This document shows positions 6,144 through 12,310 of a DNA stretch of 12,310 bases, one piece after another (position 1 is the first letter of the stretch; each line of letters opens with the position of its first letter). The stretch lies in the NCBI GenBank assembly GCA_030539985.1, contig JAUNXD010000029.1:1-12310 (forward strand). Direction: 5' to 3'. Under the pieces are notes generated by a model that did not search any database, had not been told where the DNA came from, and worked only from the letters and a program-made list of their open reading frames with translations. The translations under genes were made by a program, and so were the position numbers. Source of the DNA: Methanobrevibacter sp. (GTDB lineage Archaea > Methanobacteriota > Methanobacteria > Methanobacteriales > Methanobacteriaceae).

Positions 6144-7442
6144 ATGACACAGATTAGTGATGCAAAAAAGGGAATTTTAACCGATGAAATGAAACATGTC
6201 GCAAAAGTAGAAGGTGTTTCAGAGGAATTTATACTAAAATCAGTAGCGGAAGGTACAATTGTAATACCAGGTAACGTTCACAGAGATATTGAAGCTGCAG
6301 GTATTGGAGCAGGACTCAGAACAAAAGTAAACGCAACCGTTGGAACCTCCACTGATATTGTCAACTTTGATGAGGAAGTTTTAAAGGCACAGATTGCAAT
6401 CGATAATGGTGCAGACTGTTTGATGGAACTCAGTATCGGAGGAGACCTTGATGTTATCAGAAAAAGGGTTCTTGACATGTCCCCTTTACCTGTAGGTTCA
6501 GTACCTGTTTATCAGGCTGCAATCGAAAGCATAAGAAGGGACGGTTCAGTGGTCTACATGACCGAAGACGACCTGTTCAATACCATTGAAAAACAGGCTA
6601 AAGACGGTATTGACTTTATGGCAATTCACAGCAGTATCAACATTGAAACATTAACCAGACTCAAAAGACAGGGCCGTGTAACCGGTTTGGTCTCCAGAGG
6701 GGGTTCATTCATGTCCGGATGGATTGTTGAAAACGAAAAGGAAAATCCATTATACGAAAACTTCGATTATGTATTGGAAATTGCCAAGGAACATGACGTT
6801 GTGCTTTCACTTGCAAACGGTATGAGAGCAGGGTCAATTGCCGATTCAACCGACAGGGCACAAATACAAGAATTGATCATTTTAGGGGAACTGATTGACA
6901 GATCCCGTGAAGCAGGAGTCCAATGTATGATTGAAGGACCAGGACACATTCCAATCAATGAAATTCCGACAAACGTAATGATTCAAAAGAAAATGTGTTC
7001 AAACGCACCATTCTACATGCTCGGACCTATTGTATGTGATGTGGCGCCTGGTTACGACCATATCGTGTCCGCAATAGGAGCAGCATCATCTGCAAAAGCT
7101 GGAGCTGACTTCATCTGTTACGTAACACCTGCAGAACACCTTGCACTTCCAAACCCTGATGATGTAAGGGAAGGAGTAATAGCAACCAAAATCGGAGCAT
7201 ATGCAGGAGACCTGGCAACCGGACAAATCGACGGTTCACAAGATTTAGCAATGGCTGAAGCTCGTAAAAACCTTGATTGGGAAGCACAGTATGCTTGCGC
7301 AATGTTTCCGGAAGCTGCACGTGCAAAAAGAGACCAAAGACCTCCTGAAGAAGAAGACACATGTACCATGTGCGGTAACTACTGCGCAGTGAAAATCGTT
7401 AACGAATGGCTAGACCAGTCCGATTCCGAGTTAATTAAATAG
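6144..7442 (+). CDS. thiC: ThiC-family phosphomethylpyrimidine synthase (possibly a divergent paralogue)
   Basis: ThiC is a radical SAM enzyme that rearranges aminoimidazole ribotide into HMP phosphate, the pyrimidine half of thiamine. The 432-residue length fits the short archaeal form. Conserved parts include PVGSVPVYQA (116-125), VTGLVSRGGS (179-188), MIEGPGHIP (262-270), APGYDHI (301-307) and CYVTPAEHL (325-333). His268 and His332, 64 residues apart, are the likely metal ligands. Three points differ from usual ThiC. The C-terminal cluster is CTMCGNYC (Cys407, 410, 414: CX2CX3C instead of CX2CX4C). SLGDGLRPG is SLANGMRAG (222-230). IHAGV is IHSSI (161-165). These may mark the second ThiC type found in some methanogens, or a paralogue acting on the same substrate, such as a hydroxybenzimidazole synthase. 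The family is certain; the reaction is less so. Confidence 0.88.
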   Translation: MTQISDAKKGILTDEMKHVAKVEGVSEEFILKSVAEGTIVIPGNVHRDIEAAGIGAGLRTKVNATVGTSTDIVNFDEEVLKAQIAIDNGADCLMELSIGGDLDVIRKRVLDMSPLPVGSVPVYQAAIESIRRDGSVVYMTEDDLFNTIEKQAKDGIDFMAIHSSINIETLTRLKRQGRVTGLVSRGGSFMSGWIVENEKENPLYENFDYVLEIAKEHDVVLSLANGMRAGSIADSTDRAQIQELIILGELIDRSREAGVQCMIEGPGHIPINEIPTNVMIQKKMCSNAPFYMLGPIVCDVAPGYDHIVSAIGAASSAKAGADFICYVTPAEHLALPNPDDVREGVIATKIGAYAGDLATGQIDGSQDLAMAEARKNLDWEAQYACAMFPEAARAKRDQRPPEEEDTCTMCGNYCAVKIVNEWLDQSDSELIK

Positions 7443-7480
7443 ATATCAACCTCTATTTAAACTCTTTTTTTATTTTTTTT
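7435..7480 (+). terminator. Hairpin/T-tract terminator across the thiC stop codon
   Basis: Perfect 9-bp arms TTAAATAGA (7435-7443) and TCTATTTAA (7452-7460) enclose an 8-nt loop. T7-A-T8 follows at 7465-7480. The left arm contains the TAG stop codon. It has the form of a bacterial intrinsic terminator, in a genome where a T-run alone could suffice. Confidence 0.75.
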
Positions 7481-7509
7481 ATTCGCCACCATCATCAAAT
7501 GAAAAAATA

Positions 7510-7555
7510 GCATATATTTCAGATACATATCAATTAACATTGTTAATACGAGGAG
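7510..7555 (+). promoter_or_regulatory. pan promoter, small inverted repeat and ribosome-binding site
   Basis: CATATATTTC (7511-7520) is TATA-like and predicts a start near 7540. An inverted repeat ATTAAC-ATT-GTTAAT (7533-7547) covers that point. GAGGAG (7550-7555) is the ribosome-binding site and fixes the start codon at 7561 rather than the in-frame ATG at 7540. Confidence 0.45.
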
Positions 7556-7560
7556 ATATA

Positions 7561-8745
7561 ATGGAATCCATCAAAGACGCCTCAAGAGAGGAATTGATCA
7601 AGGAAATTGAATCGCTGAAAGAGGAAAATTCAAAAATTGATGAACTGAACGAAAAGGTAAGAAGCCTTGAAGGAGAACAGCTTAAAAGCAATGTCAGCAA
7701 TCGCCAGCTTGAAGGCAAAATCAAGGAACTTAAGGGAGAAATCAACTCCTTTAAAAAAACTCCCCTCGTCCTTGCAACAGTCACCGAAGTGTTTGACGAA
7801 ACCAAAATCGGAATTCAGGGAGCAGTGGGCCATGAGTTTTTGGTGACCTGTCCGGGATCAATAAACAGGGATTTGCTTGAACCCGGTGCAAGAGTGGCCC
7901 TCAACCAGAACCACCTGACAGTCGTCAATGTATTTCCGGCCAAAAAGGACAAGGATATATCCGCAATGGAAATCGATGAAAAGCCTGATGTCACATATGC
8001 TGACATCGGAGGGCTTGACAAACAGATCATAGAGGTAAAGGAAACCGTTGAACTGCCTATCAAAAACCCTGAACTATTTGAGGAAATCGGAATTGATCCG
8101 CCTAAAGGAATACTGCTCTATGGTCCTCCTGGAACAGGTAAGACACTGCTTGCAAAAGCCGTGGCCCATGAAACCAATGCGACATTCATCAAAATCGTGG
8201 CTTCAGAATTCGTGAACAAATACCTTGGAGAAGGCTCAAGGATTGTGCGTGACGTGTTCAGCCTTGCAAAGGAAAAATCACCTGCAATAATTTTCATCGA
8301 TGAGATTGACGCAATAGGAACCAAAAGAGTCAGCAGCAGTGAAGGTGCAGACAGGGAAGTGCAACGTACACTTATGCAACTTTTAGCAGAACTTGACGGA
8401 TTTGAATCAAGAGGAGATGTTGGAATTATTGGTGCAACCAACAGACCGGACATTTTGGATGAGGCACTTCTGCGGCCGGGCAGATTTGATAGGACAATCG
8501 ATGTTCCAAATCCGAACTGCGAAAGCAGAAAAAGAATCCTTGAAATCCATACAGACAGAATGAAAATTGATGAAAACATTGATTTTGAAAAAATCAGCGA
8601 AATAACTGAAGGCCTGTCCGGTGCAGACTTAAAGGCAGTGTGTACAGAAGCAGGAATGTTTGCAATCAGGTCAGAACGCAAGAAAGTCATTGCAAAAGAC
8701 TTCATGGATGCAATCGATAAGCTTATGGAGCAATTAAGGTTATAA
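7561..8745 (+). CDS. pan: Proteasome-activating nucleotidase (PAN), AAA+ ATPase
   Basis: PAN is the hexameric archaeal homologue of the 26S proteasome ATPases; it unfolds proteins and feeds them to the 20S core. Numbered from the ATG at 7561 (394 residues), it has an N-terminal coiled coil (about 5-65), an OB-fold domain (about 70-130), Walker A GPPGTGKT (188-195), the pore loop KYLGEG (220-225; Tyr-Leu-Gly), Walker B IIFIDEID (243-250), a second region of homology ending in ALLRPGRFDR, and an AAA lid (GLSGADL). The start is set by GAGGAG 5 nt upstream. The C-terminus is DKLMEQLRL: the HbYX motif (hydrophobic-Tyr-any) that docks M. jannaschii PAN in the 20S ring and opens its gate is missing, and the protein is shorter than usual (about 400-430). 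It stands alone between two terminators. Confidence 0.92.
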   Translation: MESIKDASREELIKEIESLKEENSKIDELNEKVRSLEGEQLKSNVSNRQLEGKIKELKGEINSFKKTPLVLATVTEVFDETKIGIQGAVGHEFLVTCPGSINRDLLEPGARVALNQNHLTVVNVFPAKKDKDISAMEIDEKPDVTYADIGGLDKQIIEVKETVELPIKNPELFEEIGIDPPKGILLYGPPGTGKTLLAKAVAHETNATFIKIVASEFVNKYLGEGSRIVRDVFSLAKEKSPAIIFIDEIDAIGTKRVSSSEGADREVQRTLMQLLAELDGFESRGDVGIIGATNRPDILDEALLRPGRFDRTIDVPNPNCESRKRILEIHTDRMKIDENIDFEKISEITEGLSGADLKAVCTEAGMFAIRSERKKVIAKDFMDAIDKLMEQLRL

Positions 8746-8747
8746 CC

Positions 8748-8774
8748 AATTATAATGAACAATTATAATTTTTT
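8748..8774 (+). terminator. Terminator of pan
   Basis: AATTATAAT (8748-8756) and ATTATAATT (8762-8770) form a 9-bp all-A/T stem with a 5-nt loop, starting 3 nt after the stop. The right arm runs into T6 (8769-8774). The stem is weak in energy but the position is typical. Confidence 0.5.
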
Positions 8775-8796
8775 AAAATTCACTCAGGTAAACTAA

Positions 8797-8864
8797 TACT
8801 TTTTATATTAATAACTACAAAAGTTAGTTTAGTATAAAACTTATTTTTATTATTATAATGGTGA
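8797..8864 (+). promoter_or_regulatory. lysS promoter and ribosome-binding site
   Basis: CTTTTTATATTAATA (about 8799-8813) is a good TATA-like box predicting a start near 8832. GGTGA (8860-8864) is a ribosome-binding site 6 nt before the ATG. Confidence 0.5.
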
Positions 8865-8870
8865 ATATAA

Positions 8871-10454
8871 ATGACACACTGGATTGAAAATGTAGCTAGA
8901 GAGCTAGCTAAAAGAGACACAGACGAACATGTTATTGCAAGCGGAACCTCCATATCCGGTTCCATACACATTGGAAACTCATGCGATATATTTGTAGCTA
9001 ACGGTATCGGAAAAAAATTAAGAGAAATGGGAAAACAGGCAAAAACCATTTGGATTGCTGATGACCACGACCCATTAAGAAAAGTCCCATATCCTTTACC
9101 TGAAGATTACGACAAATACTTAGGTATGCCATACTCAATGATCCCATGTCCTGACGGATGCTGTGCAAACTTTGTAGAACACTTTGAAAAACCTTTACTT
9201 TCAGTAATGGACGATTATGGAATCGAAATGGAAGCAAAATCAGGTTTCGAAATGTATAAAAATGGCGACTATAACGATTACATCAGAACCTCCCTTGAAA
9301 AGGTTGAGGAAATCAAAGAAATCTTCAATCAATACAGAAGGGAGCCTCTGGCTGATGACTGGTTGCCTTACAACCCGATTTGTGAAGAATGTGGCAGAGT
9401 GAACACCACACAGGCTTACGATTATGACGGAGACATCATCAAATACAGATGTGAATGTGGCCACGAAGGTGAAACCGACATTAAAAGCGGTAACGGTAAG
9501 CTCACATGGAGAGTTGAATGGGCCGCAAGATGGAAAATATTCGGAACCACATGCGAACCGTTCGGAAAAGACCACGCTGCAAGTGGAGGATCCTACGACG
9601 TGAGTAGCGTGATTTCTGAAGAAATATTTGACTACCCTGCACCTTATCCAGTGCCATATGAATGGATTACCCTTGACGGTGAAGCCATGAGTAAATCCCA
9701 CGGAGTATTTTTCGCACCTGACGAATGGCTGAAAATCGGACCTGCAGAAAGTCTCCATTACTACTTATTCAGATCAAAACCTATGAAAGCAAAAGATTTC
9801 TCACCAAAAATGCCTTACCTGGACTTCATTGACCAGTTCGATACAGTGGAAAAGGTATTCTATGATGAAGTGGAAGCTCCATCTGAAAAAGAAGGTAGAA
9901 AATTCAAGGAAATCTATGAAATCGTGCAAATCAACGAAGGAAGTCCACTGCCTTTCAGACCTCCTTTCCGTTTCTTGGTTAACGCCTACCAGATTGCAGG
10001 AGACGACCTTGAGAAAATATTCGATATCCTTAAAAGGAATTCCCAACTGACCAAAAGCTTTAAGGATAAGGAATTTGGTGACCTGACAGAAACCGAATTG
10101 GCACAATACCGTGAAAGGCTTGACAACGTAATTTACTGGCTTGATACCTATGCTCCTAACTTTGTCAAATTCAAAGTGCAGGAAAAAAGCGTGCCAAACT
10201 TACCGTTGACTCCAGAACAGGACCAGTTCCTGGCCAATCTTGCTGATTTGATGGAAACCACAGAATTTGATGATGCAGCCGCATTGCACGATGCAATGTA
10301 TGAAATTCTTGAAGGTCAAGGATTGAAACCTCAAAAAGGATTCCAGGCTATCTATAAAATGATTCTCGGTCAAAAGCAAGGTCCAAGAGCAGCATCATTC
10401 CTGTTAAGTTTGGACAATGATTTTGTTGTAAAAAGATTAAGAAAAGAAGCTTAA
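8871..10454 (+). CDS. lysS: Class I lysyl-tRNA synthetase
   Basis: This enzyme attaches lysine to tRNA-Lys. It is the class I form (also called LysK) common in archaea, not the class II enzyme of most bacteria. The 527 residues show the class I signatures: GSIHIGN (HIGH equivalent, 30-36) and AMSKSHG (KMSKS equivalent, 272-278). Probable metal-binding cysteines are CEEC (171-174) and CEC (194-196); the usual motif WRVEWAARW (213-221) is also present. The alpha-helical anticodon-binding part fills the C-terminus. Length is normal, with no frameshift or missing catalytic element. Its own promoter and terminator suggest a single-gene transcript. Confidence 0.96.
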   Translation: MTHWIENVARELAKRDTDEHVIASGTSISGSIHIGNSCDIFVANGIGKKLREMGKQAKTIWIADDHDPLRKVPYPLPEDYDKYLGMPYSMIPCPDGCCANFVEHFEKPLLSVMDDYGIEMEAKSGFEMYKNGDYNDYIRTSLEKVEEIKEIFNQYRREPLADDWLPYNPICEECGRVNTTQAYDYDGDIIKYRCECGHEGETDIKSGNGKLTWRVEWAARWKIFGTTCEPFGKDHAASGGSYDVSSVISEEIFDYPAPYPVPYEWITLDGEAMSKSHGVFFAPDEWLKIGPAESLHYYLFRSKPMKAKDFSPKMPYLDFIDQFDTVEKVFYDEVEAPSEKEGRKFKEIYEIVQINEGSPLPFRPPFRFLVNAYQIAGDDLEKIFDILKRNSQLTKSFKDKEFGDLTETELAQYRERLDNVIYWLDTYAPNFVKFKVQEKSVPNLPLTPEQDQFLANLADLMETTEFDDAAALHDAMYEILEGQGLKPQKGFQAIYKMILGQKQGPRAASFLLSLDNDFVVKRLRKEA

Positions 10455-10476
10455 TCTTTTAAATTTTTCTTTTTTT
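10431..10476 (+). terminator. Strong hairpin/T-tract terminator across the lysS stop codon
   Basis: Perfect 11-bp arms AAAAGATTAAG (10431-10441) and CTTAATCTTTT (10450-10460) enclose an 8-nt loop. The run AAA-T5-C-T7 follows to 10476. The stem lies partly in the last lysS codons and includes the stop. The T-run overlaps the stop codon of the convergent gene. For the opposite strand the same stem is followed only by a short T-run, so it may work weakly in both directions. Confidence 0.75.
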
Positions 10477-10852
10477 AAATCAAAGTTTTGAATTCCTTTT
10501 TCATTAAAAGGTCATCCACAAACTTATAATCTAATTTTTCAAAAATATCGATTAGAATATCCTCTTTTGAATCGAAACTGACTACAATGCTTTTGAATTC
10601 GTAGTCGATGGCTATTTTTTCAAGCTGCCTGATGAGTTTATAGGATATTCTTTCACGGTTATCATAAGAGTTTAAAAACAGTGTCGTTATCTCCGCTGAT
10701 TCGCTGTCATACACCTTAAAGCTGGCGCAGCCGACAGTTTTTGAAAAATTGTTTAAAAGCAGAACTACCTGAGGGTCTGTTACTTCACATCCGAATGAAG
10801 CGCACATTTCAATAAACCTTTCATCTCTCTCATCGGTAACGATAATCTCCAT
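10475..10852 (-). CDS. Small GNAT-fold protein with degenerate acetyl-CoA loop
   Basis: The gene is not recognised by name. The 125-residue protein has the order expected of a compact N-acetyltransferase fold: a strand ending AEITTLFLNSY (53-63), a helix KLIRQLEKIAIDYEF, a strand KSIVVSF, then IFEKLDYKFVD, matching the 'YEKLGF' end of GNATs. The acetyl-CoA pyrophosphate loop, normally RGKGIG-like, reads NRERIS (65-70) with every glycine replaced, so catalysis is doubtful. The ATG follows the deaminase TGA directly (0 nt). Its ribosome-binding site GAGGTGA lies inside the deaminase's last codons, 5 nt before the ATG, so the two are translationally coupled. It could be a binding or regulatory relic of a GNAT. 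The gene is real; the fold is moderately sure and the function unknown. Confidence 0.65.
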   Translation of the reverse strand: MEIIVTDERDERFIEMCASFGCEVTDPQVVLLLNNFSKTVGCASFKVYDSESAEITTLFLNSYDNRERISYKLIRQLEKIAIDYEFKSIVVSFDSKEDILIDIFEKLDYKFVDDLLMKKEFKTLI

Positions 10853-11323
10853 TCATTTCACCTCTGTAGTATTCCCGACCTTTGCAAGTTCCGCATCCCA
10901 AATCTCTGAATTGTTGCATGTGAATTTCAAAAACAAATCACGGCATTTGATGTCATTTAAAACGACAACTTCAACATCATTACATTTAAGCAACTCTTCA
11001 GCACCCATCAGGGTTGTGTTTTCCCCAATGACTACACGGGGAATGTTATACAATATCACAGCTCCCGAACACATCGGACAGGGAGACAATGTCGTGTATA
11101 AAGTGGATTTTCGATAATCCTCATAATTTAAGCGTCCTGCATTTTCAATTGCATCCATTTCAGCATGCAAGACTACAGAATCGTTTTGAATTAATTTATT
11201 GTGGCCTCTGGATATGATTTCGCCATCCTTAACCAGCACTGCACCTATGGGAATTCCATCTTCGGCTAAAGATTTTTCGGCTTCCTTAATCGCTTCAGCC
11301 ATGAAATAATCATCAGTTTTCAT
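10853..11323 (-). CDS. Cytosine deaminase-like zinc enzyme (yeast FCY1 type)
   Basis: This is a zinc-dependent deaminase of the cytidine/deoxycytidylate superfamily. It has HAE (His53, catalytic Glu55) and SPCPMC (Cys82, Cys85 as zinc ligands). The wider sequence resembles yeast cytosine deaminase closely: GIPIGAVL, RGHN (Asn42), a NAGRL block, STLYTTLSPC, and NIPRVVIGEN, with a C-terminal Trp142 where the yeast enzyme uses a Trp over its substrate. The likely reaction is cytosine to uracil (pyrimidine salvage); guanine deaminase or tRNA adenosine deaminase are alternatives, but the full-length match favours cytosine. The start at 11323 gives a complete N-terminal helix. There is no ribosome-binding site; a terminator T-run abuts the ATG, so a leaderless mRNA is possible. 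It is cotranscribed with the GNAT-like gene. Confidence 0.82.
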   Translation of the reverse strand: MKTDDYFMAEAIKEAEKSLAEDGIPIGAVLVKDGEIISRGHNKLIQNDSVVLHAEMDAIENAGRLNYEDYRKSTLYTTLSPCPMCSGAVILYNIPRVVIGENTTLMGAEELLKCNDVEVVVLNDIKCRDLFLKFTCNNSEIWDAELAKVGNTTEVK

Positions 11324-11362
11324 AAAAAAAAATAAGGTAATAGATGAATTTAATCATCTATT
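11324..11362 (-). terminator. Hairpin/T-tract terminator of the coiled-coil gene, abutting the deaminase start
   Basis: Arms AATAGATGA and TCATCTATT (plus-strand 11339-11347 and 11354-11362) form a perfect 9-bp stem with a 6-nt loop. On the minus strand it starts at the end of the last Lys codon, includes the TAG stop, and is followed by T2-A-T8 ending directly at the deaminase ATG. The loop (TTAAAT on the minus strand) is about 27 nt upstream of that ATG, where a TATA box of a leaderless transcript would sit. Confidence 0.65.
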
Positions 11363-12310
11363 TGAATCTGGTAAATAATCCTTTGTTGGATTCCTTGTTT
11401 AATTTTTCTTCAAGTTTGGATACTTGTTTTCTTAAATCTGAAATGGTTTTACCAGTTTCATTTGAAAGTTTGTCATAACTACTTTCTTTAACTTTAAGTT
11501 TGGTTTTAAGATCAGAAATTTCTTCTTTATATCCGTTGATTTCTTTTTTGCTTTGAGCATCAACTTCTTCTTTATAATTGCCGAAATCAATTATTTCTGC
11601 TCTTAACTTGTCGACTTCATCGGAAAGGGAAATGTTTTCTTTCCTTGCATCGGACAATTTTTCTTTTAAATCATTGACTTCTTTTGTTAACCTATTGTTT
11701 TCTTTGGTAATTGAGTCAACATCAGTATTGTCAAGTTTTGTTTTAAGGTCTGCGATTTTAGCTTCCAATTCTTCCTTAACGGAGTCCATTTCGGATTCTA
11801 ATTTATCAGCCCTTACTTTGTTAACTGCACCTTCAGCACCTAATTTACCGATATTGTTACTTAAATCAGCGTTGATGTCCAGCTGATCGAAGTATTTTCT
11901 TGTGGTTTTTTCAAGTGCCTGGGTTAATTCGTTTTTGACTTCCTTCAACTCAGCATTTTCCTTTTTGAGTTTAGGAATTACTTTATTGGTTAAGTAGTTA
12001 AGTTCGTTAGATTGATTTGATAATTTTTTATCTTTTTGAGCAAGCTTTTCTTTCAAATTATCATCTTTAGAAGCTTGTTTCGGTTGTTTTTTTGCAGGTT
12101 TTTCCTTAACAGGTTCTCCAACTTCTTCAACAACAGGTTCATTGTGAACAGGTTCTTCAACCTCTTCAGGAATTTCCTCAACGGTTTCTTCAGCTGCAGG
12201 CTCCTCTTCAACCACTTCAGGAACTTCCTCAACGACAGGTTCTTCCTGAACGGTTTCTTCAACTACAGGTTCAGAAACTTTATTTTCAACAACAGGCTCT
12301 TCAACTACTT
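11358..12310 (-). CDS. Glu/Pro/Val-rich coiled-coil protein (N-terminus beyond window)
   Basis: The gene is not recognised. The frame is open to the right edge, giving at least 316 residues. The first ~70 visible residues are acidic and proline-rich with degenerate EPVVEE-type units. A short basic stretch (KEKPAKKQPKQASK) follows. About 230 residues then have strong heptad character rich in Leu, Lys, Glu and Asn (for example LKKENAELKEVKNEL and KLKVKESSYDKLSNETG), i.e. a long coiled coil. It ends in a short basic tail, GLFTRFK. There is no membrane segment or enzyme motif in the visible part. A GTG at 12215 is only an internal Val codon, since the same repeats continue upstream. A structural or scaffold role is possible; no function is assigned. 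Confidence 0.75.
   Translation of the reverse strand, partial: VVEEPVVENKVSEPVVEETVQEEPVVEEVPEVVEEEPAAEETVEEIPEEVEEPVHNEPVVEEVGEPVKEKPAKKQPKQASKDDNLKEKLAQKDKKLSNQSNELNYLTNKVIPKLKKENAELKEVKNELTQALEKTTRKYFDQLDINADLSNNIGKLGAEGAVNKVRADKLESEMDSVKEELEAKIADLKTKLDNTDVDSITKENNRLTKEVNDLKEKLSDARKENISLSDEVDKLRAEIIDFGNYKEEVDAQSKKEINGYKEEISDLKTKLKVKESSYDKLSNETGKTISDLRKQVSKLEEKLNKESNKGLFTRFK
12096..12310 (-). repeat. Degenerate EPVVEE-type coding repeats
   Basis: Within the coiled-coil gene, units such as EEPVVEN, SEPVVEET, EEPVVEEV and NEPVVEEV recur at irregular spacing together with variants (EEPAAEET, EEIPEE). The plus-strand DNA shows the matching repeated words CAACAGGTTC and TCTTCAAC. Such Pro/Glu-rich stretches are usually extended and low in complexity. 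The array probably continues beyond the window. Confidence 0.7.

Noticed and set aside
7540..7560. pan start at the upstream ATG (7540)
   Set aside because: The ribosome-binding site GAGGAG lies between the two ATGs and fits only the one at 7561; the extra seven residues are not PAN-like.
8118..8762. Long open frame (214 codons) on the minus strand opposite pan
   Set aside because: It is antisense to a clearly conserved AAA+ gene, its translation is serine-rich with no family likeness, and it has no ribosome-binding site.
8757..8870. tRNA or small structured RNA in the pan-lysS spacer
   Set aside because: The sequence is AT-rich, with only terminator and promoter-like elements and no cloverleaf or T-arm sequence; no tRNA was seen elsewhere in the window either.
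9240..9758. Minus-strand open frame of 172 codons inside lysS
   Set aside because: It is antisense to an intact, highly conserved lysyl-tRNA synthetase; no independent evidence.
12213..12215. GTG as start codon of the coiled-coil protein
   Set aside because: The frame and the EPVVEE repeats continue upstream without a stop to the window edge, so this is an internal valine codon.

Overview
The window looks like chromosome of a methanogenic archaeon of the order Methanobacteriales, most likely Methanobrevibacter or a close relative. The evidence is very AT-rich intergenic DNA, GGAG/GGTGA ribosome-binding sites, archaeal TATA-like promoters, and an archaeal gene set: a formate dehydrogenase operon of fdhCA type, an archaeal SIS-domain hexuloisomerase, a proteasome-activating nucleotidase (PAN) and a class I lysyl-tRNA synthetase. 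I see no mobile element, CRISPR array, tRNA or rRNA.

Left region (1-4821), formate use. On the minus strand fdhC (formate channel) is followed by fdhA (Mo/W-bis-MGD catalytic subunit, cut by the left edge), with a 12-bp hairpin between them. A 619-bp AT-rich divergent spacer separates fdhC from fdhD (cofactor sulfuration) on the plus strand. fdhD meets hxlB (6-phospho-3-hexuloisomerase) tail to tail with a 9-bp overlap. hxlB is divergent from a regulator that joins a ModE/LysR-like helix-turn-helix to a periplasmic-binding-protein-like oxyanion domain, a candidate Mo/W sensor for this locus.

Middle region (4996-10454), plus-strand housekeeping genes with separate promoters: a PfkB nucleoside kinase like M. 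jannaschii MJ0406, a ThiC-family radical SAM enzyme with unusual motifs, a PAN ATPase with no C-terminal HbYX motif, and lysyl-tRNA synthetase.

Right region (10475-12310), minus strand: a partial Glu/Pro/Val-rich coiled-coil protein that ends in a hairpin/T-tract terminator. Directly after it come a yeast-type cytosine deaminase-like enzyme and a translationally coupled GNAT-fold protein whose acetyl-CoA loop looks degenerate.

A recurrent feature is a perfect or near-perfect hairpin at or across the stop codon, usually followed by a T-rich run. It occurs at the ends of fdhC, fdhD/hxlB, the kinase, thiC, pan, lysS and the coiled-coil gene. No wholly new multi-gene system is evident. The best leads are the putative Mo/W-sensing regulator, the divergent ThiC, the HbYX-less PAN and the hairpin architecture.
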